Below, in pieces: positions 43,023 through 51,763 of a stretch of DNA of 64,000 bases (positions are counted from its first letter, which is position 1; the number at the start of each line of letters is the position of its first letter). This stretch comes from Acidiluteibacter sp963716125 (GTDB lineage Bacteria; Bacteroidota; Bacteroidia; Flavobacteriales_E; Vicingaceae), in NCBI GenBank assembly GCA_963716125.1, contig OY970294.1, positions 1,612,001-1,676,000 on the forward strand, in the 5' to 3' direction. The notes under the pieces are model-generated. The model saw nothing but the letters and a program-made list of their open reading frames with translations, was not told where the DNA came from and did no database searches. The position numbers were made by a program, and so were the translations under genes.

Positions 43023-43130
43023 AAAATATATTTGTTAAATGAGTTTTTAATAGTTGCATTTCAAGTAAAAATTCTTCACTTAATTTGCAAAATCATTCAA
43101 CAAACATAGATGCATACACATGTTTTATTC

Positions 43131-43146
43131 CTACCCATTTGGGTAG
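43131..43146 (-). promoter_or_regulatory. Dyad upstream of small T9SS gene, unit 1
   Basis: CTACCCATTTGGGTAG is a perfect 6-base-pair dyad with a 4-base spacer, 109-124 bases before the start codon. Its ACCC/GGGT half-sites recall the GGGT/ACCC dyads of units 3 and 4. Candidate operator. Confidence 0.45.
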
Positions 43147-43177
43147 AATTTGCATTTTAATCTATTTTTAGTACATG

Positions 43178-44716
43178 TTATTTTTGCTCAGACATCTGCA
43201 GTAAACTTCCTTTTATAGCGGCTTGTGTACGGTTATTGACATCTAATTTAAAGTATAAATTATTAATGTGGAATTTGATGGTATTGACTGAAAGATATAA
43301 TTTGGTTCCTATTTCCTTATTAGATAAACCTAAAACTAGTGCATCTAAAACTTCCTGTTCTCTTTCCGTTAATTTCTCATCTAAGACAATATTTATACCT
43401 TCAATAGGAGATTGGTTTTGTTCTTTTTGGACTGATAATTTATTTTGAAGCGCTAGTACTTCACTCAACTTCAATTTTACTTCAGTTCGTAATTGAATTT
43501 CTTTTGCCTTAGCGGTTTTGCGAAACAATATCAACATTATAACTAAAGCACATAGCAAAAGAATTGTTAATAGAAGCCATAAACGTTGAATAGATAAAGA
43601 TTTGGCTTTTAGCGTATTTTCTTTTTCTAATAATTCATTTTCAATCAATATTTGTGTGTTTTTTAAGCTGTCCACCAAATGTTTTTTATTGTACTCAATT
43701 TGATAGTCACTCTCTATTACTTTTTTCTGTGTTTCTATATTGTTTAAACTATCGGCCAATAAATTGAACCGTTCATAATATTTTAAAGCTTTAAGGTTAT
43801 TGTTAGTAACCTTATAAATTCGATACATTACCTCTGAAACTTCTTTTTCCTGAGCTATATAGCCCCATTTCGAAGAAATCTGATAAGATTCTTCAGCTTT
43901 TGCTAGTGCTTTACTGTATTGACCCTCTAAATAATAAGCATTTCCTAATTTGTAAAGTGAAATAGCAGTTCCTTTTCGATCTTTTAATAATTTTCTATAA
44001 GTGAGGCTTTTATCGTAATAATAAACAGCAGAATCAAGTCGTTCTTGAACTTCATAAAGGGTACCTAAATTACTGTAAGTGCTCGCTAATCCAATAGTAT
44101 CCTTAATAATAGTTCTGATTTCAACTGCTTTCTGATAATTTTGAAAAGAATTATCAAAATTTTCTAAAATTCGATCAATCAATGCTAAGTTGTTATAGTT
44201 AGAAGCTAAGCTTTTCTTCGCATCCGCCCTTGTGTTAAGTTCAATACATTCTTTATAATACTGCATTGCTTTATCATAACTTTTTAATTCTAAATGCAAG
44301 GTGGCTAAATTGTTCAATATTCTAGGGTATTGACTCACAAATCCTTGTGCTTGAATTATGGCTAAGCACTTTACATTATAATTAATAGCTTCCTTTAAAT
44401 TACCTCTTTGATGACTTAAATAGGCTAACCAACCATAACCTTCGCCAATTCCGTTTTTATAATCGATTTTTTTAGAAAGTTCAAAACCTTGTTCTACAAA
44501 ATAAGTAGCACTATCTATGTTTTTATAGATATAGCTTCCTGCCAATTTATAGTTTTGCTCTATTTTTATAGTGTCATGGGCATTTGAGTTTAATATAGTT
44601 TCAGCCTCGTTTGGATTGGCATTTATTTCTGAAACAAAACCTATAAAACAAATAAGTAAAGCAAAGATTAGGGATGACGTACTTTTAATTGGGATAGAAT
44701 GTTGGTATTTTTTCAT
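43178..44716 (-). CDS. Membrane TPR sensor with LuxR-type DNA-binding domain (unit 1)
   Basis: The 512-residue paralogue of the unit 2 regulator has the same architecture: N-terminal hydrophobic segment, periplasmic TPR array, transmembrane helix near 378-400 (LWLLLTILLLCALVIMLILF), coiled-coil linker and LuxR HTH (LTEREQEVLDALVLGL, SVNTIKFHINNLYFKL). The first 250 bases of the gene and 50 bases upstream are almost identical to the unit 2 copy, while the TPR part has diverged, so the sensed ligand may differ while the promoter is shared. It heads the unit 1 gene set and is divergent from the helical-repeat protein at 45040. Confidence 0.85.
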   Translation of the reverse strand: MKKYQHSIPIKSTSSLIFALLICFIGFVSEINANPNEAETILNSNAHDTIKIEQNYKLAGSYIYKNIDSATYFVEQGFELSKKIDYKNGIGEGYGWLAYLSHQRGNLKEAINYNVKCLAIIQAQGFVSQYPRILNNLATLHLELKSYDKAMQYYKECIELNTRADAKKSLASNYNNLALIDRILENFDNSFQNYQKAVEIRTIIKDTIGLASTYSNLGTLYEVQERLDSAVYYYDKSLTYRKLLKDRKGTAISLYKLGNAYYLEGQYSKALAKAEESYQISSKWGYIAQEKEVSEVMYRIYKVTNNNLKALKYYERFNLLADSLNNIETQKKVIESDYQIEYNKKHLVDSLKNTQILIENELLEKENTLKAKSLSIQRLWLLLTILLLCALVIMLILFRKTAKAKEIQLRTEVKLKLSEVLALQNKLSVQKEQNQSPIEGINIVLDEKLTEREQEVLDALVLGLSNKEIGTKLYLSVNTIKFHINNLYFKLDVNNRTQAAIKGSLLQMSEQK

Positions 44717-44796
44717 AGACCGCTAATTTGCAGAAATTATTTGATTTATAAAAAAATAATTTAAAAAAGGTATCTTCTCTTTCTAAGTTTATATAT

Positions 44797-45000
44797 AAGG
44801 GTAAACTCTCATTATACATCTTTCATTAAATTATTGGTTTATTGATGTAAAATTTTTATACCTTTATACCTTAAATGGTTTGATATTTTTCGCTGTGGAG
44901 GGCAAAATTGATTTATATTCTAAATGGAACTGTTAGAGTTTTGATTCCAATTATAACGGTTTATTCTACAGCTGTATAATGTCAACTATTTTGTTTGACA
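44797..45000. promoter_or_regulatory. Dyad sites in the divergent regulator/helical-protein intergenic region
   Basis: Three sites are visible in this gap. AAGGGTAAACTCT at 44797 resembles the half-sites of the T9SS gene dyads and lies about 80 bases before the regulator start. ATTCTACAGCTGTATAAT at 44963 is an almost perfect palindrome. TGTCAAC and GTTTGACA face each other over 6 bases, ending at 45000. They could serve either divergent gene. I infer operators for autoregulation or for another regulator. Confidence 0.4.
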
Positions 45001-45039
45001 ATCTATATTATGAAAGCTTTATTTGATACTATTTAAAAA

Positions 45040-46530
45040 ATGAATAAAGGCGAAAGACTTTACTTTCGACGATCATTTACTGCTGAAATACCTCCGAAAT
45101 ACATTGAGCTATATGATTTCATTCTTAAAAATAAAGATAAGGATTATGAAAAGCTCGATTCTAAAATTGAACAACTTTTTTCTTCTCAATCAAGCTATGT
45201 AAAACATCAATTGCATCAAAAAATACTATGTTCTTTAGTGCAATGCAATAATGATAAGGATGAAGAATTAAATATTTTGATGGAAATAGCAATGATCAAA
45301 ATGCTGTACCGAAAAAATTTATTTGAACAAGCAGCTAAAAAATGGAATCAAACATTTGAAAAATGTGTCCAGCTTAAACAGTTAGTATATATAGAAATAT
45401 TGATACAGATACAATTGAGTGCTGAGGTTTACAGTGGGAAAACTCTAAAAATTAATGATTATTTTAAATTATTAGACTTTTCTCAAACGCATAGCACTCA
45501 TTATGTAGAATCAATCCGATTACGTCAGTGTTTTAATGCTTTATTATTAATCCGTAAACGTTCTAATATATTAGGAAAGGAGCAGCAGCAGCGTTTCCAA
45601 AAAATTATTCAAAGATATGAGAAAATTAAAACCCCTAAAAAGGATAGTGAAATTGAATACATAATCACCTATTACTCTTCACAGGCTTTGATCTATTTTT
45701 TGAAAGGTGAATTTGAGTTGAGCTTGAAGGAAATGCAGAAAGTATTACATAGTTTTGAAAATAACGCATTAAATTTTAGATATAATTCTGACTTCTTATT
45801 GGAGGTATTTCGATTTACATCAGATTTGTTTTTCTACAATAAAAAATACAAAGAAGTAGAACGATTACTACAATCTATAGAAGCCATTAATGACGTGAAT
45901 ATTTCCACTCAGAATAGTTTTGAGTTGGCTATATTTTTAATTAAAAATAGATTGTACAATTCTACAGTTCAGTATGATAAAGCAAGTCAATTGCTGCAGG
46001 ATAATAAATTAAAATTTAAATTTTGGATTGATAATGCAGTAGAAGAATATCAATCTATTTTAAGTGCCTCTTTAGCTATAGCTTATTTTATTGCCAATGA
46101 TTTTCAACAGGCATATTATTATGCCAGTTTAGTAATTAAAATTTATGCACAATCTACACGACAAGATGTATTGACTTTTATCTATGTATTTGGAAATTTA
46201 ATCACCTTTGAAATGGAAGATGATCGTTTATTTGAAAGTACTATGGGAAAAGGTACAGCCCATTTTTATCGCCACACAGAAAATAAAGATGTTGGTTTAG
46301 AGTTATTAAACGGATTAAATAAATGTTTTTATGAAAATAATAAAAAAGAAAGAAAGCTATTATTTGAAGAGCTTTTGTCTCATTTAGAGCATTCTACCAA
46401 ATCTGTTAAAAAGAAAGTATTTTACAATTATTTTGATTTCCCATCATGGATTAGTGCTAAAATAGAAAATGAGACTTACCGAGATTTTAAAGCCCGAAAG
46501 GTGATGAAGGAAAATAAAATTAAAGGATAA
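45040..46530 (+). CDS. Helical-repeat (TPR-like) cytoplasmic protein, unknown function
   Basis: The 496-residue protein has no signal peptide or membrane segment and is predicted to be almost entirely helical. Tyr/Ala patterns such as QALIYFLKGEFELSLKEMQ, and ASLAIAYFIANDFQQAYYYA, look like degenerate TPR pairs. I recognise no catalytic motif. It is transcribed away from the fiber locus and shares the upstream gap with the unit 1 regulator, so it may be coregulated with it. A strong terminator follows. It may be a scaffold or regulatory partner; that is conjecture. Confidence 0.6.
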   Translation: MNKGERLYFRRSFTAEIPPKYIELYDFILKNKDKDYEKLDSKIEQLFSSQSSYVKHQLHQKILCSLVQCNNDKDEELNILMEIAMIKMLYRKNLFEQAAKKWNQTFEKCVQLKQLVYIEILIQIQLSAEVYSGKTLKINDYFKLLDFSQTHSTHYVESIRLRQCFNALLLIRKRSNILGKEQQQRFQKIIQRYEKIKTPKKDSEIEYIITYYSSQALIYFLKGEFELSLKEMQKVLHSFENNALNFRYNSDFLLEVFRFTSDLFFYNKKYKEVERLLQSIEAINDVNISTQNSFELAIFLIKNRLYNSTVQYDKASQLLQDNKLKFKFWIDNAVEEYQSILSASLAIAYFIANDFQQAYYYASLVIKIYAQSTRQDVLTFIYVFGNLITFEMEDDRLFESTMGKGTAHFYRHTENKDVGLELLNGLNKCFYENNKKERKLLFEELLSHLEHSTKSVKKKVFYNYFDFPSWISAKIENETYRDFKARKVMKENKIKG

Positions 46531-46562
46531 AAAGTATTGTATAGAGCATATTAAGGCGTAAA

Positions 46563-46591
46563 AAAAGAGAAGTTACACTAACTTCTCTTTT
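46563..46591. terminator. Bidirectional terminator between helical protein and ferritin operon
   Basis: AAAAGAGAAGTTA and TAACTTCTCTTTT form a 13-base-pair stem around CAC, with A and T tracts at the ends. It serves the plus-strand helical-repeat gene and the minus-strand ferritin/small-protein transcript. The stop codon of the small protein lies inside it. Confidence 0.88.
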
Positions 46592-46733
46592 TAATAATAT
46601 TTTCATTCAATAGATAAATGTAAGGACACCTTCTACAAGCATTATTTTCTTTATATTTTTCGCAACACTTCGTTTTCAAATCAAGCATTTTCAATTCCTT
46701 TTTATATGCTTTAATTATTTTTTTCTTCCCCAT
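46578..46733 (-). CDS. 51-residue Cys-rich basic protein downstream of ferritin
   Basis: A complete frame starts MGKKKIIKAYKKELKMLDLK, continues with TKCCEKYKENNACRRCPYIY and ends with the terminator-embedded stop. Half the residues are Lys, Glu, Arg or Cys, and the four Cys (CC and CxxC) could bind a metal. The ATG is 28 bases after the ferritin stop, so the two are probably cotranscribed. The regular Lys-rich helix followed by a Cys knuckle looks like a real protein rather than chance. Role unknown; metal handling with ferritin is inference. Confidence 0.65.
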   Translation of the reverse strand: MGKKKIIKAYKKELKMLDLKTKCCEKYKENNACRRCPYIYLLNENIIKKRS

Positions 46734-46761
46734 TTTTTGCTAGGGTATTAATATAAAAGAT

Positions 46762-47265
46762 TTATAGAGCAGGAGTTACAGTCAGCGTTTTTACGTCTCT
46801 ATCAAATAAGTATAAACCACCTTTGTCATCTCCAATCAGTTTAATTTTATCTAAAATAGTTCTAGCTAAAGCTTCTTCTTCAATCTGCTCAGCTACATAC
46901 CATTGTAAGAAATTATGAGTAGAGAAATCTTTTTCATCTAAAGTTATTTCTACTAAATCATTGATGCTTTTAGATACCATTACTTCATGTTGAAACAACA
47001 TTTCAAACATCTCCTTAAATGAGCCATAAGAAGTTTTGGGAGCTTTTAAATCTGAAATGACAGCATGACCGCCTCTTTCATTAATGTATTTTACCAATTT
47101 AAGCATGTGCATTCTTTCCTCATCTGAGTGCATATACATAAAAGCTGCAATTCCTTCTAAACCTTTTAATTCTGCCCATGAAGCCATCGCCAAGTATTCT
47201 TGTGATGATTCAGCCTCAACCTTCACTTGTTGGTTAAGTGCTTTCTCTATTCTTTCGTTCAACAT
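46762..47265 (-). CDS. ftnA: Ferritin
   Basis: Bacterial non-haem ferritin stores iron as a 24-subunit shell. The 167-residue length is normal, and the ferroxidase ligands E17, E50, H53, E94 and Q127 are all present (EAESSQEYLAM, DEERMHMLK, FQHEVMVS, AEQIEEE). It is the first gene of a short operon with the Cys-rich small protein. About 300 bases upstream to the next feature are AT-rich with no site that I can identify as a Fur box. Confidence 0.95.
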   Translation of the reverse strand: MLNERIEKALNQQVKVEAESSQEYLAMASWAELKGLEGIAAFMYMHSDEERMHMLKLVKYINERGGHAVISDLKAPKTSYGSFKEMFEMLFQHEVMVSKSINDLVEITLDEKDFSTHNFLQWYVAEQIEEEALARTILDKIKLIGDDKGGLYLFDRDVKTLTVTPAL

Positions 47266-47567
47266 ATTAATCTATTTTTTAAAATCTAAAATTAAGGCTT
47301 TAAAATCAATTTTGGAAGGACAAATTTTAAAATTTTTACTCTAATTGAATAGACTATTTTTTATTATAATTTATACTCACTAATTAATTTTTTTTCATGT
47401 AAATTATATTTCAGCATCTCATGCATTATAAAAACCTAAAATATTTATTTTGATTTCGTTTTTACGGTTTTTAATAATTTTTTTGTGTCAAATTATCTAA
47501 ATAACTTATACCCAATGTCCCATTCTATAAAATCGGAAATATGATAATCGTATGCTCTTAGATTGAA

Positions 47568-48560
47568 TCAAATAAAAAACTTATTTTTTATCGCATATCC
47601 TATTCCCAATCTTTGATAAAAAAATGAGGTTTGCCCTTCAATTTTTTTTCTATAAAAATATAGAGATGGTTGAAATACAGCTGTAAAATGACCTGCTGTT
47701 ATTTGGTAGGAAGGGTAAAGGCTTATTTGTAATTTTTCATGAAATTTAGCTGGAGTGACTTCAATATCATTTTGTTTAATAGCAATTTGTGTATCAATTG
47801 AACCATTGTCATCTAATGTAATTCCAAATAATTTGGCCGATTTATAATTCATTCTTTTATTTACAGATGAGCTTATACTAAAAATGGGAAAGTTTACGCC
47901 TTCATACTTTTCTATTAAATCAATATTAAGACTATCAAATATGAAATTTTTTTAATACCTAAATACTGAAAAATTATATTCAATGCCTTTATAACTTTTT
48001 CTTTCTATTTTGGATTTTTTTTTCTCTGCTTTAAATTTATAATACATAGAGAATTTAGGAGCAATTATGTTAATTCCTAAATTGGGTAGTTTTAAAGAAC
48101 CATTAGAATAATGAGAGAGATTGAGTCCTGCTTCCATTGACAATCTATATAAAATGTTATAACCTAAAATTAATTCTAAATCAAAATAAAAGCTTTGTCT
48201 AGCACCAATTGATAAATTCTGATTGTTATTTATTGGATTAAAAGGTTTCCAATTAAAAGCTGCTCCAAGACCAACATCATAACCAAAAGTTAATTTATTC
48301 TTTTTAATAAAAGGTGCTGTAAAAAATCCTGATACAACTATTGGAGTTCCTATAAAATTAGGTTCGCCAAAATTAACTATTTTTGGCTGAAAATCATACT
48401 GGGGTTTATTGTATTCATTTTCCCAATACTTTTCCCCTGAAGTTTGAACACCTAATCTCACTGAAATTGATTCATGAAATTGATTTTTTCTTGTTCAGGA
48501 ATTTGTCCTTTCAAAAAATAGTTTGTTTGAAATACATAGCCAGATTGAAATGAAGCTTTT
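47568..48560 (-). pseudogene. Decayed acyloxyacyl hydrolase (PagL-like lipid A deacylase)
   Basis: Joining the pieces gives an outer membrane beta-barrel of the acyloxyacyl hydrolase/PagL type. The catalytic region GLNLSHYSNGSLKLPNLGINI (His-Ser) is present and the N-terminal remnant has SGYVFQTNYFLKG. Two breaks are visible. Near 48490 an A6 run shifts frame between EKIN and FHES. At 47952 a TAA interrupts one and the same frame, which continues without further stops to 47568 (TALDD-type strands ending GYAIKNKFF). The signal peptide is also missing, with a stop upstream. The longest open pieces are 47952-48461 and 47568-47852. Lipid A deacylation is probably lost in this strain. Confidence 0.65.
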
Positions 48561-48696
48561 GTAAAATATTATAGACATTATTATTAATTTGACTAAAAAA
48601 ATTGAATGTGAGAAAAAAAGTACTGCAATTAACTAACTTTTCAGGGTAAAAATACCTTTCAGATTATCATGAAAATTTTTTATTCTCAAAAATTGA

Positions 48697-49161
48697 TTAA
48701 TCTTCTTTTTCTTCACTTTCCTCTTTTTCCTTTTTTATAACTTTTCCACTATTATCAAAGAGTACTTCTATGGTTTGTTCTCCATTTTTTATTTTTACTT
48801 CGTAAGCATTCACCTCAGAATTTTCAATTAATTCAGCTGATTCAATTATATAGTCATTAAATTCTTTGCTAATACTATTTTTAATAACTTGAGGCAATTG
48901 ATTAATATTTAATTTATGCTCTGTTTTTTTCCAAATTCCATCTGCTGTAAAGTTAGCTGAATAATCAGCATTATTCAATTTAAAATCTGCTTCCCATTCT
49001 TTTTCATTTTCTATTTCCCAATCTACTCTTATTATATTAGGAAATTTTTCATCAAATGATTTTATAACCTTTTCAGGAATTTTTTCATCATTGTTTATTT
49101 GAGCAGAACAAGGTGCAATATATGTTGCAAATAATACCGTAGCAATCATTAAGTATTTCAT
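48697..49161 (-). CDS. PepSY-like (DUF2874/BLIP-type) periplasmic protein
   Basis: The 154-residue protein has a signal peptide (MKYLMIATVLFATYIAPCSAQ) and two repeats of the PepSY-like pattern (IPEKVIKSFDEKFPNIIRVDWE, and IKNSISKEFNDYIIESAEL), ending in a Glu/Lys-rich tail. Such small periplasmic proteins often accompany envelope two-component systems in Bacteroidota. It is divergent from the TonB receptor at 49418 and has the same upstream motif arrangement, so both are probably controlled by one regulator. A TATATTTG -7 box lies 30 bases before the start. Confidence 0.8.
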   Translation of the reverse strand: MKYLMIATVLFATYIAPCSAQINNDEKIPEKVIKSFDEKFPNIIRVDWEIENEKEWEADFKLNNADYSANFTADGIWKKTEHKLNINQLPQVIKNSISKEFNDYIIESAELIENSEVNAYEVKIKNGEQTIEVLFDNSGKVIKKEKEESEEKED

Positions 49162-49190
49162 AATATTTATTATTTAAATTAATAATTGAT

Positions 49191-49224
49191 CAAATATACC
49201 TTTGAAATTAGAAGAAATTTAGAA
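49191..49224 (-). promoter_or_regulatory. Promoter and operator of the PepSY-like gene
   Basis: On the minus strand TTCTAAAT and TTCTAATT lie 11 bases apart, centre to centre, and a TATATTTG -7 box (TAnnTTTG) follows after exactly 7 bases. The paired direct repeats one helical turn apart are typical of OmpR-family response-regulator sites. The divergent TonB receptor has the same arrangement. Confidence 0.65.
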
Positions 49225-49343
49225 TGATTTGATGCCAATCAAAGGTTTTATAATGAATTGAAAATAATTAAGAGTAGTTATTAATCTGATTCATATTTTA
49301 TTAACAATTAATATATTAATGTAATATTTAAAAGTTTTTTAAA

Positions 49344-49377
49344 TTCTAAATTTCTTCTAAATTGATTAAAACCTTTG
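49344..49377 (+). promoter_or_regulatory. Promoter and operator of the TonB receptor gene
   Basis: TTCTAAAT occurs twice 11 bases apart (49344 and 49355), followed after 7 bases by AACCTTTG as a -7 box with one mismatch. The spacing is identical to that of the divergent gene, and 16 bases around the operator are a perfect inverted match to the other one. Activation by one response regulator is likely. Confidence 0.65.
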
Positions 49378-49417
49378 TGTCATTAAATATGGAATATTCA
49401 ATTAAATATTAGAACAA

Positions 49418-51748
49418 ATGACACAAAAATTAAGATTGACTGGCATCTTTTCAATAGTATTCCTAAATACGATAACTATTACTAATATAATAGCTCAAAA
49501 ACAAACAAATGAAAAGATAACAATTAGCGGTTATATTTATGATAAAGATACAAAGGAATCTTTACCTGGAGCAAGTGTCTTTTTAACGAATAATAAAAGT
49601 GGTACTTCTACCAATAATTATGGTTATTATTCGATATCACTACCAAAAACAGATACTATAGGATTGGTATTTTCTTATATTGGTTACCAGCCTAAGGCAA
49701 TGAAAGTTCACGTTGAAAATACTCTTAGACTTGATATTTTACTGCCAACAGCATCTACTGATTTGAAAGCTGTAGAAATAACAGGAAACCGAAAAGATGA
49801 TAATATAAATAAGGCGGAAATGGGTGTGATTGAAGTGCCAATGTCTTCCATTAATACATTGCCTATACTTGGTGGTGAGCGAGATGTACTCAAAGTTTTG
49901 CAATTCTTACCTGGTATTCAGCAAGGACAAGAAGGAACTACTGGTTTTTTTGTGCGCGGTGGTAGTGCCGATCAAAACTTAATACTTGTTGATGAGGCTA
50001 CTATTTACAATCCAAATCATTTATTTGGTTTGTTTAGCATGTTCAATGCTAATGCCATTAAAAGTGTAACCATAACTAAAGGTGGTTTCCCAGCACAGTA
50101 TGGTGGCAGACTTAGTTCAGTTTTAGACATCCGAACTAAAGATGGGAATAAGGAAAACTATAGCATTGAAGGTGGAGTTGGACTTTTGTCAACTAATTTA
50201 ACTGTTCAAGGACCATTAGAAAAGGGTAAATCTTCATTTATTATTTCAGGAAGACGAAGTTATTTGGATCTTATAACAAAACCTTTTTTGCCAAATGGTA
50301 TAAATGGAATTAATTACTATTTATATGACTTTAACGCAAAACTCAACTACACTTTGGGCGATAATGATCATCTATTTTTAAGTTATTTTACTGGTAAGGA
50401 TAAAGCGGATTATACAGGTGCAAGCAGTTTAAATTTTCTAACAGAATTTGGAAATACTACTGGTACAGTTCGTTGGAATCATTTGTTCGGTAGTAAACTG
50501 TTTAGCAATACCTCCTTTATTTATAATGATTATCACTTAGCCCTATCTACTACTCAAGGAAATTATTACTCTAACTTATATACAGGAATTAAAGATTATA
50601 CTGCAAAAACAGATTTTACTTATCTTCCTGGTGCAAATCACAAAGTACGTGCGGGAGTGAGTTATACCTATCACACAGTGCTTCCTGGTGCCGTTTCGGC
50701 TAAAGTGCCAAAAAAAGGAAAACAAATTGATGTTATTCCCGATAGTATTCCAAAAACATATTCCAATGAACTCGCTTTTTATATTAACGATGAGCTAAAA
50801 GTAAATGATGTTGTTAGTTTAAATTATGGTCTACGTCTACCTGTTTTTAGCGGTAGTAAAAAATCATATGTTTTTGTGGAACCTCGTTTAACTGCAAAAT
50901 TTTCATTAAACGATGTCACCTCCATAAAAGCATCTTATACAAAAATGAACCAGTTTGTGCATCTTGTGCCTAACAGCACTGCCTCCCTACCTACAGATAT
51001 TTGGCTTACTAGCAATCAAACAATAAAGCCGCAAAGTAGTCGTCAGTATGCACTAGGACTTTATAAAAATTTCTTAGGGAATGGATTTGAAACAAGTGTA
51101 GAAGTATATTACAAAACGATGGATAATCAAGTACTTTTTAAAGAAGGGACACAGCTTTCTGTAAGCAGTGATATCAATAAATCATTGGCATTTGGAAGTG
51201 GTAAATCTTATGGTGTTGAATTTTTTGTAAAAAAGAATTTTGGTGTGTTTACCGGTTGGTTGAGTTATACACTATCAAAAACAACTCAACAATTTCCTGA
51301 CTTAAATGCTGGAAAGGAGTTTCCATTTAGATACGACAGACGTCATAATTTATCAGCAACTGCCATTTATAAATTGAATGAACGGTGGACATTTTCAGCA
51401 GACTTTACATTATATTCTGGTGCTGCATATACGTTGCCTGCAGGAAAAGTATTTGCTTCAAACGCAGGTGCGCTTTATGACAATGTATATTATGATTATA
51501 CCTCACGTAACAATAGTCGCTTGCGAACCTACAACAGGCTCGATATAGGTGCCTCCAATAAAAAGAAAGTTCGTCTTTTTGGAAAGGATTGTGAACGAGA
51601 ATGGGCTTTTGGAGTGTATAATGTTTACAATAGACAAAATGCATACTTTGTTTATCTTACTACTGATTATAAAACTAAGCAACCTCAAGCTAAACAAGTA
51701 TCGTTGCTTCCAATTTTACCTAGTGTTTCTTTTAATTTCAAGTTTTAA
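49418..51748 (+). CDS. TonB-dependent outer membrane receptor with N-terminal carboxypeptidase-like domain
   Basis: The 776-residue receptor has a signal peptide (residues 1-26), a carboxypeptidase-regulatory-like domain at about 33-115 (ISGYIYDKDTKESLPGASVFL), a plug at about 130-240 (FLPGIQQGQEGTTGFFVRGG), and a beta-barrel to the end, which finishes FNFKF. No sigma-interaction (STN) domain is present, so it is not a FecA-type transducer. The substrate cannot be read. It is cotranscribed with the DUF4249 lipoprotein 16 bases downstream, a pair common in Bacteroidota. It shares an operator with the divergent PepSY-like gene. Confidence 0.92.
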   Translation: MTQKLRLTGIFSIVFLNTITITNIIAQKQTNEKITISGYIYDKDTKESLPGASVFLTNNKSGTSTNNYGYYSISLPKTDTIGLVFSYIGYQPKAMKVHVENTLRLDILLPTASTDLKAVEITGNRKDDNINKAEMGVIEVPMSSINTLPILGGERDVLKVLQFLPGIQQGQEGTTGFFVRGGSADQNLILVDEATIYNPNHLFGLFSMFNANAIKSVTITKGGFPAQYGGRLSSVLDIRTKDGNKENYSIEGGVGLLSTNLTVQGPLEKGKSSFIISGRRSYLDLITKPFLPNGINGINYYLYDFNAKLNYTLGDNDHLFLSYFTGKDKADYTGASSLNFLTEFGNTTGTVRWNHLFGSKLFSNTSFIYNDYHLALSTTQGNYYSNLYTGIKDYTAKTDFTYLPGANHKVRAGVSYTYHTVLPGAVSAKVPKKGKQIDVIPDSIPKTYSNELAFYINDELKVNDVVSLNYGLRLPVFSGSKKSYVFVEPRLTAKFSLNDVTSIKASYTKMNQFVHLVPNSTASLPTDIWLTSNQTIKPQSSRQYALGLYKNFLGNGFETSVEVYYKTMDNQVLFKEGTQLSVSSDINKSLAFGSGKSYGVEFFVKKNFGVFTGWLSYTLSKTTQQFPDLNAGKEFPFRYDRRHNLSATAIYKLNERWTFSADFTLYSGAAYTLPAGKVFASNAGALYDNVYYDYTSRNNSRLRTYNRLDIGASNKKKVRLFGKDCEREWAFGVYNVYNRQNAYFVYLTTDYKTKQPQAKQVSLLPILPSVSFNFKF

Positions 51749-51763
51749 CTTAATTCAATTATC

